Positions 13,189 to 23,958 of a DNA stretch of 64,000 nt are shown in pieces. Every line of letters starts with the position of its first letter. The stretch's first letter is position 1. Source of the stretch: Stromatinia cepivora (lineage: Eukaryota > Ascomycota > Leotiomycetes > Helotiales > Sclerotiniaceae); the NCBI GenBank assembly GCA_014898415.1, contig RCTD01000011.1, positions 1,612,001 to 1,676,000 of the forward strand. Direction: 5' to 3'. The notes beneath the pieces were generated by a model. That model was given only the letters and a program-made list of their open reading frames with translations. It searched no databases and was not told where the DNA came from. Position numbers and translations under genes: made by a program.

Positions 13189-13199
13189 TATCAAAGGCT
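13189..13199. repeat. Right target-site duplication of the MITE-like element
   Basis: TATCAAAGGCT, an exact copy of 12740-12750. Confidence 0.75.
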
Positions 13200-13750
13200 T
13201 CTTCACTCCCTCCAAAAACATTCAACTGGTCACATCCAGTCAGTACAAGAGCAACAAATTGCTTGTTTCTTTTTATGCTGATGAGTTTTACAGTCTGTTC
13301 TTGTTTGAGTGGCAATAATGCTATTGCAAAAGAGTTGGCGTGAAATGTACGTCTGAGTTCAGTTTGATCTGGTATTCATAAGAGCACATACGCTCCTTCA
13401 ACGATGGCTAATCTTCATCTTTTATTCCTTTTGAAGAATTGCATCTCAAGATCTTCATAGCGCGTAAGGAAGTTCATTAAGCCAACGCGATCGCCTCAAA
13501 AGAATTGAAGCTACGGATACTACTAGGCTCATCATCGCCGCGCTAGACAAATCAGGACTATGGGACATCTTTAAGAGTGCCATTAAGGATTTCACTGGCT
13601 AATAAGTTCAGCCATTTCCTTCACCGGTTTAGCACAGATGAAGCAAGCTTCAGCAAGGACGAAGCGAATGTGTTACCTGCAAAAATTGTAGCTGCCATTG
13701 AATTTGGTTTGAACGATGTAGCTGAGGAGCGATGGCATAGAGGCCCAATA
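13200..13750. other. Short island between MITE and mariner element
   Basis: Ordinary composition. A plus-strand stretch near 13577-13750 has a coding-like look (EANVLPAKIVAAIEFGLND) but no recognised family, and it runs into the mariner end. It may be a gene fragment truncated by the insertion. Confidence 0.35.
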
Positions 13751-14130
13751 TACAGTAACCGTGCACTTATATTACCCCAAAACCTTAAAAACATGTAAAT
13801 TTCGCGAATTGAATTTCAACTCTCTTTATTATTTATTCATCAATAATATTATAATGTATTTTTAGAACCTTGAATATTGAAAGGGAACTAGCTTTTAAGT
13901 ATCTTACTCTATATTTATATGGCAAAATTATTGGCAAAACTTTCAATGGCTTTAGTCCTTATCGTATTGTAATTGATCTCAATCTCGAAGTACAAATTAT
14001 TTGTTATATTTTATAACATATATTATATAATAAAAGAATGAATCTATTTTATACTTTTCGAATTAGATTTTATACAAAAAAAGAAGAATATATATTAATT
14101 CGATATATTAGATTATATCCAAAATCAATC

Positions 14131-14412
14131 TGTGACGCACAAGAGCCGTAGTAGAGCTGAATAAACAGGGTCAATTATGTTCCTTAGAATCTACAATTAA
14201 AGAACTATGGCTTGTGAGAAACGACTAGATATATATACACAAATACCCATTTGTGGGCTGCGGGGTTGTGTGTATACGTTATTAGGGTTATCATTTTACT
14301 ATATTAAATCGTATGATTCGTAACGCATACACACGGATGATCAGCTCATAAATTGATATGGGAGATAAGAGGTATCACGTGGTTAGCCTCCTGTGGTTCA
14401 CGATTCGTGACA
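14131..14412 (-). mobile_element. Solo LTR of the gypsy family inside mariner copy 1
   Basis: The unit runs TGTGACGCACAAG...TTCGTGACA, is 282 bp, and is flanked by CAATC on both sides (14126-14130 and 14413-14417). The second mariner copy has the uninterrupted site at about 37943. It is the reverse complement of the LTR at 4946-5227 but keeps many more C and G bases, so it has suffered less RIP. Confidence 0.93.
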
Positions 14413-15042
14413 CAATCTATATATAAACAAAAATAATTATAGGTTTTAAATACAGTATTTCTATTATTAAAAAGATTTTGAAGACCTATAAAATCATCAA
14501 TTGGAAATGTAAAAAACGGCCGGAATTTATTCAGGTATATATGCTCAAACAGTTTATATAGTATCTAATATATAGGAAATTGATAATGAAGAAATAGGGA
14601 TTAATTATATAGAACAACGAATGTTCTATAAAATGGGGGTAAAGTAAAAGAGAAGAATAATATTTCTGTATTTCCGTTTAGAAATGGGAACTTAGAATGG
14701 TTTAAATATATAATACGAATAAAAATATGAAGGTTATAATTTAAAAGGGCTTTTGGGATCTTGGAAGGAATAATTTATATATAATAGATAAAGATTTTGA
14801 GAATAAAAAATATAGGTATAATACTAATTTACATTTCGAGGTTTTCAATATTAAGATAGATTTTGCTTTTGAAAGATTAGGTTTAGGATATAAATTTATA
14901 TAGGATAATGTTTCTATTTATTGTATTTATAAAGTATAGAATTAATTTCAAGAAAAAGGAATCCTAATATTAAAGGATTAGCCTTTTTATTCTCCTAATT
15001 TCAATTTTATTGAATATATTTGGTAGATTTTAAAAATAAAAT

Positions 15043-16718
15043 TGTGACGAACCCAACGAGCGTTTAGAGATCAACCTTAGAATTAAAAGCTATAAAGCTA
15101 AAGAGAATATACTACAAAGCTATATATATGATCGATTCAGAGCTTAGTACTATATTAACCCGATTGGACGCGATCATATATATTTTATAATACTACCCTT
15201 CTTTTCTGAAGAGTTTACCTCGAATTCATTTTAAATGAATAATTTAAATATAAAATAATCAATAATCTTCTTTTAATAAAAATTCTTAATACATAGATTA
15301 TATTACAATCAACGAATATATATCCATTGTATTATATATCTCCTTCAAGTGATCTTCAAAATATCGGCTATTGATTATCTCTTCTAAATCCTCATCATCA
15401 TCGTTTTCGAATTCAGTAATTAATATAATAATCGGAATAGGCTTTTATCGATTTCGAATTCCTTAATACGGATCTAACGGATATATTCGTATCTAATAAA
15501 AATTATTTCTATATTGTATATATTTATTTTATTTGTATAAAAGAGTTCTTTCAAAAAAAGAAAACTCAAATATTTGTATATAGAGTAGAATTAAGATACG
15601 ATTGGGTTTGTCCGATTGAATATCAAAAGGGTTAAGGGCATCAATAACATTAAAATTATTAATATCCATTGAATTGTAGTTTTGAGAGTGGGATGGATTC
15701 TGTAATATATATAGGGTTTTAGATTTACTAGAATAAAATGATATAGGGAATCCATTTGTTATACGAACAATTAATTATTATATGATTTGAATAAAATCGG
15801 GATAGGAATAGAGAAGAGAAAGTTATTGAGAAAAATGATTTCTAAAAGTAATATTGAGTTTATTACGAAAAGTTGAGATTTTATTTGAATCGGATCAATT
15901 CTGATTTTTGGTTTTGTAAAGGGTCCTTTCGAATTTTGTAATATAGATATATAAAGAATCGGTTTTTTATTTGAAAATAAATAACTTATTTTTAGCTTTT
16001 TGGACTTTATTCGGATTATTATAAATATATATGAGTTGATCCAGGATCGTTATATAATCTAAAGGAACGTTTTGATTAAAAGAAGAAAGCTAAAATAGTA
16101 TTATAATTTATATATAAGATTCGAAATTGAAATAAATATAGTAAAATTGAATTATAGAATTGTTAATCGCAATATTGTCTATTTGTAATTTCGTTTGAAT
16201 CGAAGAAAGTTAGATATCGAACTTTTGAAAGTTATCATTGAACTTTTCAAGATCAGGGAGAGAGGATTTTGGATAAGAAGGAGTATAAATAATAGAAATG
16301 CATTCAAGAATTAGAAAACATAAGAACGAGATTTCATTCTACTAACGAATCACTTCACCATGAAATTCTATAATCACAAGATTTATCGAATCGTAATTTA
16401 TAATTTAGAAATTAAGAGTAAAAAAAAAGATAATATTTTCAAATAATATCAAAAAGATTTATATATAAATAAGAAAGTATAAGCGATATATCTAAATAGA
16501 AGTAAGTGGAGTATATATAAGTATATACAAATATTATTCTATTTTTTATTTGGAAGAGCTTTTAATAATATAATGAATTCAATGAATATTTAGAAATCAA
16601 TTTTAGAATTAAAAGCTACAAAGTTAAAGAAAGTGTGCTACAAAGTTATATATATGATCGGTTCGGAGCTTAATATTGTACTAGCCCGATCGGACGCGAT
16701 CACGTGTATCTCGTGACA
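15043..16718 (-). mobile_element. Short LTR retroelement (1676 bp), copy 1, nested in mariner
   Basis: Terminal direct repeats of 150 bp (15043-15192 and 16569-16718) run TGTGACG...GTGACA, and the element is flanked by AAAAT on both sides (15038-15042, 16719-16723). A purine tract next to the 15192 end, read on the minus strand (AGAAAAGAAGGG), indicates minus-strand orientation. The internal 1.38 kb is too small for pol; a degraded gag-like frame may lie on the minus strand. It is therefore non-autonomous, TRIM-like or gag-only. A 1678-bp sister is at 48476-50153, and the empty site is visible in mariner copy 2 near 38560. Confidence 0.9.
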
Positions 16719-17097
16719 AAAATTATATAAGATATTTCTTAATATTATAATTAATAAAAATAAATCGGAATATATTAGATAAAGATTAAAGAATTATTTA
16801 TAAATAGTTTGGAATATATTAGATCAAAAATTATTTGATAAATTAAAGGCGAATATACTTAATAGAATTAAAGTCTATATTGTAGTAGGGGGTTGGTATA
16901 CAAAATATTGATTAATTGTAGGGCGATAAAGATTTGAATTTTTTTTGAGAGTAGTATAAATATAGAACTTCAATATATTCAAATTTTGGATTATAATAAT
17001 TAATGGTTGATTTTATAATTAAATTGAAAGGTAGATATTGAATATATAAAAAAACTGAAATTAGGTTGTGGGGTAATATAAGTTGATTAGTACTGTA

Positions 17098-17706
17098 GAG
17101 TGTGCCATTCTAAAATATGCTACTTGAGTTGGCTACCTGGAAGCTGGATAGTGATGGAGTACATACTAAAGCCTCAGTCTCTTATTCTTTCCCTGTACTT
17201 GGATTGTTAAATATACCATCTTCACGGGTGTATATACTGATATCTTGAGAGTGAATTCCGGTATTGCGCGCTTCCGAGCCATCTGCCATTCATTTCTTGT
17301 TTGAAACCCCTTTCTGGGATACATCTTCTGAGGAAACCGCTCGAATGACTTGCGTATCTTCGGACTGGATCTACCTTCAGAATTCTTCGTCTTGCTCCAT
17401 GGTTATCTGTCGAGCAGGAAAAGAAAACACCCGAGAACTCACATCTCACGAAAACATCACTGCAAAAATACTCCAAAAATTATTCAAATATGTCATTTCA
17501 TTTCATGAGAAGTACTTCATTCTGCTGCCCCAAAACCTTTGAAATTGCGGTTAATTATATGCACTCTAAAGTATGTTCCCAGGTCGTAAAAAAGGGAAGC
17601 GAGATCTATTTATGCGGCGTACTTTCGTGGCCTACGACCAGCGGAAATATGGTGGGGAATTCAGAGAGGAAGAACACTGAAATGGTATTTGTGACTTATG
17701 CTCACT
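17098..17706. other. Spacer 3' of the amidoligase-family gene
   Basis: Composition returns to genic values right after the mariner end. Overlapping ORFs of 78-92 codons on both strands are not recognised, and no splice chain was found. Confidence 0.45.
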
Positions 17707-18950
17707 TTAAGTTGGTGGAAATTTAGTGCAATCATCGGGCGCTGTTGCTCTTCTATTTGCTCTTCTCGTCGTCTTCATTCTGGTCAACTTACTATCTTCG
17801 TCTTCATCCTCTGTTTCCTCGATCCATAAGCGACGCTCGCGAGCCCATTCGAGATGCCTCTGATGACGTATCACGTCATTCTTGATTCCATCTTCAAGCG
17901 CAGCTTTGTCCATTACCATGTTGATACCATAGTAATAGGCTTGAGCTGGACAACCGAGCCACATGAGGAAGTCGATTGTACTAAGCTCTCCTTCACCTAA
18001 TCCGACTGGCTTTGAGACATTTTGTCGTAATCGCATGAATAGTTCATCAACTTTGGCAAAAAATGCCTTTTCGACGAATTTGACGCACACATGGATCCAG
18101 TTGAAAATAGCACCGGAATCGAGAGAGCCATGGTGGTGTCGAAATTCAATGGTGCGTCTACCATTTGCGTAAGGGGTTTTGAGACCTTCAATGTTGAACG
18201 CCAGGCGACCCATGCCAGGTGCACCGCCTAAATCTTCAAGCAACGAGGAGTTGTCAGTGTATCCTAGAATCTTTTCAAGAAATTCGGCTCGTGGACATCA
18301 GGATTCTTTAAGCCAAAAATAGATTTAGCGATAGGAGGGCAATAAATGTTGTTTGATACACGATCTTCCGAAACAATCAATAATAATTGCGGTTCATATG
18401 TGTGCGCAATTGCTAACAATTTCTGAAGTATGGGAAATTGAAGACCGTTGTAGGAATTACCTACGTGGAAATGCAAGCCTGCCGTGTTATCAACACGGAC
18501 TCTGTAGCTGTTTTTTAATGTTCCTAACACTGTTCGGATGGCATTCCGTGCGGACTCAGTGTAATAGTATGGAGGAGAACTCATTTCCATTCCATTTTTC
18601 CGGTAGAGTTTGTTCCATTTCTGACCCCCATCACCATCACCAACGCTTTTATCGGCTTTCAAAACCCAACAGGTTTCGTACTCCTCCTCCGAATGCGTAA
18701 CAACAGAATCTGGACGCGTATCATCCCATTCATCAACTATTGATGGGATGCCAACAGCCGTTAATTTCTTCTGAATATCATAGTTGATAAAGTTTACGTC
18801 AGAGAGCTTATTACCATCTATTTCGCGGGGATCATTAGGATGGGGATCAGGCTTACCGGGATATCCTGTAGCTAAGACAAATTCGAGACCAAAGGTAAGA
18901 TTGATTTCAGCCTGAGCCGGTGTGGTTTTTGTTTTTGTTTCTTGGGACAT
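17707..18950 (-). pseudogene. Amidoligase-family (putative carboxylate-amine ligase) gene with a broken frame
   Basis: The start at 18950 gives MSQETKTKTT followed by the family opening TFGLEFVLA. Further landmarks are AGLHFHVG near residue 155 and, in the second frame, RTIEFRHHHGSLD, all typical of the fungal putative amidoligase family (ATP-grasp/glutamine-synthetase-like fold, forming amide bonds on unknown substrates). The C-terminus is a charged Glu/Asp then Arg/Lys tail. The first frame stops at 18264; the second is open from 18297 and runs on to TAA at 17707. A single missing base near 18290 would give 414 aa. Alternatively a 98-nt intron (18361-18264, donor GTGTAT, acceptor TCTAG) gives 381 aa but would remove the NNIYCPP segment that looks conserved. 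A frameshift is favoured, but a sequencing indel is possible. Confidence 0.75.
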
Positions 18951-19573
18951 CTTAGTTGAGATGGGTAAAGATGTATATGTATGATGATCAAGATGAATTT
19001 TGTAAAGTTTATGAGAGTAATTCAAGTATCCAGTCAGTATGTATGTACTAAACAATGCATTGTATATTCAACATAGAGAGATATATTTTCTTTCATAAAT
19101 CTACAACAATGCCTTAGGTGGAAGATTCCTTGTTCCTAGACAAAGCGCTAGAGGTCTACGTACGAATATTCTTCTAGTATGGGAGCCGAAATGTCCAACA
19201 GGATTTGCCGTATACACAAGCGCATTCCTTTGTTGTAACTCATAAGAAGTGAAAGAGAAAATCAAATCTCAGGGCAATGAAACTTACAAGAATAATTGAA
19301 ACTTCCCGAAAAAGTTTGTTGTTGTGGTAGATGATTGGATGGGCAAGAAAAAGGGTCGTGTTTTTCCTTGGGCACTGAAGTTTGAGTGGCCTACTGGAGA
19401 TCTGTGATCGCAATTCTAACAAACGAACATTTAAAATATGGCCCCCCTTTGTTCGAAAACAACGGCTATGGAGATAATCCTTCCATATATTGATGGATCA
19501 TTCCATTGCCTAGTATCTTTTCAATTCGAGTAGATGATTGATTTAACTTTGATACTAATACATTCGGAAACAT
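18951..19573. promoter_or_regulatory. Divergent intergenic region between amidoligase-like and rhodopsin-domain genes
   Basis: About 620 bp separate two start codons pointing away from each other, so both promoters should lie here. No clear TATA box or operator-like repeat was recognised. Confidence 0.4.
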
Positions 19574-20215
19574 ATGATCATGGCTTTAATCATAAGATTA
19601 TTTGAGCGTGCTGATCAATCGAGTACACAAACCAACACTGCGCTCACTCAATTACCAGAGTCTGTTCTTTCCACAACAGGAGCTCTTGCGCCTCCGGCAG
19701 GCGTGACTGCGAATTTCGTAAACCCAGATAGTATTCGTGGTGTCCTTATAGCTACTTCCTCCGTTGGGATAGCTGTTTTGATTATATGCGTCGACATTAG
19801 AGCATGGACGATCTTCAAACTCCTTGGAAAGCCGATAAAATGGGCTTGGAGCGATGTAACTTTCACATTTGGTGCTCTCTTCTCATCAGCTACCTTTATT
19901 ACCTTGATTTTGACTACAACTGCAACCGGTCAGGTTGGTGTTCATCAATGGGATGCCCCCTTGTCTAGGATATTTGTATGTATACATGTCAAAGTTACAC
20001 TTGCTGAATTTAACCTCGTGTGCTGTGCTCAATCTCTATGTCATCTAGTTGTTAATGGATCTATACCCCTCTCATTCTTCTCCAATATTATCCAGTGATG
20101 GATAATTGCTGATTATATTATGGCTACACATGGCATTATTCCTTTATTCATGATGGGCTTCTTGACTCCTTTATCTCTAGGATTCATCAAGATCACTATC
20201 TTCTTTATGAGAATT
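19574..20215 (+). pseudogene. Rhodopsin-domain (PTH11-related type) membrane protein, 3'-truncated copy 1
   Basis: The frame opens ATG ATC ATG GCT. It contains APPAGVTANFVNP, a first membrane segment, IRAWTIFKLL and WSDVTFTFGAL, all typical of fungal rhodopsin-domain proteins with the PPxGVTxxFxNP opening. A donor GTATGT at 19976 ends exon 1 after PLSRIF. A second exon from about 20096 reads WIIADYIMATHG and FIKITIFFM, but it starts with TGA in phase if the acceptor is TATCCAG. At about 20216 homology ends and AT-rich DNA follows, so at least three membrane segments and the tail are missing. It is paralogous to the gene at 24317-25944. Confidence 0.72.
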
Positions 20216-20690
20216 CCTAATAAATTATTAAATCACTTAATAATATTAACCGAATCAATAATTAAACGATCATATAATATATTGATAATATGATTTAATA
20301 TTATTAAATTTTATTCTCATATAAAAATTCGATTATATATTATATCAGAATGATTTACAATAGAATAGAACTTTTTTATTCTTTAATTGAATATTATTAG
20401 TTATTATTTCTTTTTATTATATAAAATAATTCTATGAGATTTGATTTAAATCGATCTTATCTATAATTTCATTAAAAACTATAAATACAAAGATATTCTT
20501 TAAAGAATTCTTCGAAAAAGCAAGCAGATAAAAATCAATATTCAATATATATACAGTTCTGACTTCAATATTATCTTATTATTCATATATTCGATCACTC
20601 CTAAACTAAATACGACTAAGTATTCCACTATTATAATAAATAATATTATAATACTATAATTATATTATTTATTATTATCCGATCAACCTC
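20216..20690. mobile_element. AT-rich insertion that truncates rhodopsin-domain copy 1
   Basis: About 475 bp of RIP-like composition sit between two GC-balanced blocks. The left edge falls inside the coding sequence, just after FIKITIFFM. No terminal repeats or duplications could be recognised, and no homology to the other elements in the window was seen, so the type of element is unknown. Confidence 0.5.
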
Positions 20691-20898
20691 CTCCGAGAAT
20701 GGCTGAGGAGTTACAGTCGGGTTGGCAAGCGCAAGTTGGTCGAAATTTCATTATGAAGGCAAGTTGCGAAAATTTGGCCGGTTTTGGTATTGAATAAGAA
20801 ACAAAAGTATCCATCTCCCAAAATTCGAATGACGGGTCACTTTGAGCTTCCTTTGCAGAAGGTTGAGCTTTAGGCTGCAATTTTCCACTATCGTACAT
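20683..20898 (-). CDS. Short unassigned ORF, 71 codons
   Basis: It starts at ATG 20898 and reads MYDSGKLQPKAQPSAKEAQ, with a polar middle and a Cys-containing end (CACQPDC). It abuts the AT-rich insertion, so it could be the last piece of a disrupted gene rather than a complete one. It is not recognised, and no convincing upstream exon was found. Confidence 0.25.
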   Translation of the reverse strand: MYDSGKLQPKAQPSAKEAQSDPSFEFWEMDTFVSYSIPKPAKFSQLAFIMKFRPTCACQPDCNSSAILGGG

Positions 20899-21136
20899 AA
20901 CTTCGAAAAATTAAGGATATTCATGTAATGGACAATATTCTTGTCTTAACCTCGCGAAAAGAATCCTGAATTTCTAGTAAACTTCAGGGGCTTGATGTAG
21001 AATCTTGCCACGGTTTAAGGAATTGTCCGTGGAAAATATGAGATAATACATGCTAGTGTTACTAACATATCTTGAGATGGATTGATTCGACGTTTTTATG
21101 CTAAAAAAATCTTATCCAAACGTTGTTTTATCAAAT

Positions 21137-23958
21137 TTATGCAAGCGATACCCCTGTCGTGAGACCATCTGCTCTCTCTTCTAATATTTTCATCCTCTCT
21201 TTCGTAAATTCATCTGCTTTCTTCTCTCTAATGTCTTCAATGGGGTATATGAACCGAACAATATTCTTTGGGCCAAGCCTAGTTATCCCAGGTTCGTTAG
21301 CATGAGCAATTTAAGAGCGACATATCTCAACTTCACATTGTTTGTTTGCTTAGGATACGAGTTGTTACTTACGTGAAGTATATACCGCCTTGTCGCACAG
21401 TCTCCAGGATCACAACCCAAAAATCTTCATCCGCATCCTCACCGTCGAACTCCTCCGCTTCAAATCGATAAACTAGCCACTTTCTAAAAGTCTCCATATC
21501 CAAGTCCCTACACTCACCGCAATACTCATACAGTGCTTCTTGGACTGCTTGATCTGACATCAGATTATCCAAAGTTTCCATGTTGTCTTCGTCTGGCTCA
21601 CTACTAGGTGACGTCCAAAGTATAGAAGATCCAGGAGTTGGAGGCGGCCATCCTGTTGCAATACGTTTTACTACTCCGAAGCCTGGAAATGGTTCCCACC
21701 TACGAGGATCTAGGTTAGTTATAACCATCTGACCATAAACTGATCGTAGCAATACATAACGTGTCAGAACTTACAAAAACAACTCTCGTCTCTCATTAGC
21801 GACACCCAGGAAGCTCCGAAACTCCATCGGTGTAAGATTGATACCTCCATGGTCTCTGATATACCGGAAGAAAGTTGGTTCAGATAGGATTTCCATACTA
21901 TCTAATGCTAGGTCTAATGGTCCACGATTGCCGAACAAGTATTCGGTGATGCCGTCCCACCTAGGACACGAGTACGTGACTACCGGAGGTTTTATGTTCA
22001 AGTAATCCAATGGATCATAAGTTTCAACCTTCTTTACATCATATTGTTTGGTGAGTGTTACTGATAGTCTGTTCTTCATTCTGAACCTTTGGGTTTGGCT
22101 CCTTGTCTGAGGCGGTCCATACGACCATCCACCGCCAATGCTAATACCGCTATCATCTACCCGGTTTTTTGCGTCAGGATGATCTTTTGAGAGGAATCTC
22201 ATCCCCAATTTCTCTATTCTCATCCTTTTAGCTTCCGGGCCGAATTCCCGAACATTTTCCCAAAAGCCTTCAGTAAAGAGAGTTTTATACCATGGTGTTG
22301 GCACGGGCCAATAATCATATGTGTGAAACTTATCAATCCGACCTCTCCTTGGTTTGAAATTCAATGGCGGGGCTTTTCTCGATGTTTGATAGGATTTATT
22401 TTTGTCGGTAAACCAGCTGGTTTTGATGATACCGAGATTAGGAAGACCAGGACCACCGCGATTATATACCTGAGTGATAAGAGATGTGGGCTGACCTCCC
22501 CATATCTGTTCTTAACGTTAGCATTCCAGACTTTTTTGTATATGGGGGACTTAAATTCTCAATGAAAGAATATCCTAGCTCTGCGAGAGGCTCGTCTTCA
22601 AAATAAGGCTCATTCTCTCCTTCGGCCACTTTATCATCGCAAACTTCTTTCTCATTAATGATGGATCTCCTTAAGGCATGCTAGCTCGTATCGTAAATTA
22701 GATTAAAAGTTTCAACTACTGAGTACGTAGGATTCGCAAGCCAACTTACTGCAAACTCATGAACCAGTGTAGTAGCGATTCTCAACCGATTTCCCATCCT
22801 ATATGTACGCATCAATATGTGACCACACTTCCAATCCCCAAGCAACATACTTCTCAGCATCCGTCAAGTCGTCTCTTAGTAGAGGTTGCGCCAACTCTGT
22901 AGAAATTAACACCTCGATCCTATCATATACTGTATGATTCCTTGTTATTGCATTGCGGCTTGTACGAGAACGAGGCAGACCAGTTGCAACATCCTCATAT
23001 CCACTGTGAAATCCGAACATAACCTTAGATGTTAAATTATGGATTAGTATTTCAAGGTGCCGAGCAGAGGAATGGTGGATCCTTTCACCATGGGTTCTCG
23101 AAAAGAAACGTTGCAGTTTTATTCCTTTCGGACTTTTGGGTACATCTTCATATCGGCCGTTGAGGAGTGCGTCTAGCCTAACAACCTAATCAACCCGGAA
23201 ATATTGTTACTGAAGTTGTAATGGCACATACCAGTAATATTTGCATTCGTTATGCAACATCAGCGTTGCTACTTGTAAGCAAGGTTTCAATAGGTCCCAG
23301 ACAACAGGATTATTAGCCTAGTAAAGCGGAAGCATAAGCCGAGTAAACTTAAGATAATTTGAACTTCTTAGCTCCAGCATATACTCACCACCCAAAATCC
23401 TTCGTGTTTCCCAAGAATTGGTATAGCCCCCTTATGTTTCGGCATGCAATCCTCTACCACCCATCTACTTCTTTCAAAACAAGGATGAATAGGATTCTCA
23501 AGGCTATGAAGGAAAAAATTCGTGTCCAACGCTGCCAAAGCTTGCATGCCATGAAGATCGGATGCCGTAAAACCGTTAAATCTCTTTCTCTGATATGTAT
23601 CTAGGTCATCCGAAATCTCCTTCCATCCACTTTGTCGAGACTTCGAATTATTCCCTTGCGGTGTTAATCCACTTTTTCCATCATTACCTAGTATCTGATG
23701 ATCGACAGATGCAAATTTTCCTAAGGGTCGACTGTACCTCTTCGCAAGGCCTGTCCAGTCAAGGGTGTAGCGAGCCTGCTCCCCTGAGCGTAGAACGTAA
23801 AGATCAGTATCTCTTCATTGATTTTGAGATGGGCAAAAGGCTCGTGGTTCCTTACTTGGTGATAGCAATTGACCTGTAGTATCATAGCTAACCCTGCCAA
23901 TTTCTCGTGCATCATAGTTGACCACTTGTTCTTGCGCAATAGTTTGTGCTACTGCCAT
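21137..23958 (-). CDS. Zincin-like (HEFAH) predicted metallopeptidase-related protein, multi-exon
   Basis: Proposed exons: 23958-23856, 23783-23389, 23317-23232, 23177-22851, 22798-22750, 22680-22551, 22510-21775, 21699-21373 and 21278-21137, about 764 aa. Most introns have GTAAGG, GTGAGT, GTATGT or GTAAGT donors, YAG acceptors and CTAAC/CTGAT-like branches, and all joins keep frame. The Zn-binding motif HEFAH (about residues 317-321, in RIATTLVHEFAHALRR) is split by intron 22681-22749. About 33 residues on, DEPLAELGYSF offers a glutamate as possible third ligand, as in gluzincin-type proteins. The rest, including a Trp/Tyr-rich central part (HTYDYWPVPTPWYK) and a C-terminal charged helix, is not recognised. 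The join 22511-22550 (donor GTCCCC) is weak: the frame must change there, but other joins are possible. The function is inferred from the motif only. Confidence 0.7.
22681..22749 (-). other. Intron splitting the HEFAH zinc motif
   Basis: Donor GTAAGT at 22749, branch-like CTAAT and acceptor GCTAG at 22681. Exons join as TTTGCA|CATGCC, restoring F-A|H-A in frame. Confidence 0.8.

Larger units (their letters stand above)
13753..17095 (+). mobile_element. Tc1/mariner element, copy 1, with two nested insertions
   Basis: The ends are inverted repeats sharing ACTTATATTACCCC and starting CAGTA, flanked by TA at 13751-13752 and 17096-17097. Removing the two nested elements and their duplications leaves about 1375 bp, matching the 1379-bp copy at 37564-38942. 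The plus-strand remnant near 14900-15030 resembles the C-terminal catalytic part of a DDE transposase: a DN dipeptide, then YSPNFNFIEYIW where the family has YSPDLNPIEH-W. Many stops show that it is inactive. Confidence 0.9.

Noticed and set aside
22799..22850. Apparent frameshift before the HEFAH motif
   Set aside because: A 52-nt GTATGT...ATATAG intron joins DAEK to MGNRLRIATT exactly in frame.
23811..23855. In-frame TGA at 23815-23817 in the zincin-like gene, first read as a nonsense mutation
   Set aside because: A 72-nt intron 23784-23855 with GTAAGG donor, CTGAT branch and CTCAG acceptor removes it and keeps frame (LLSP then REQARYTLDW).
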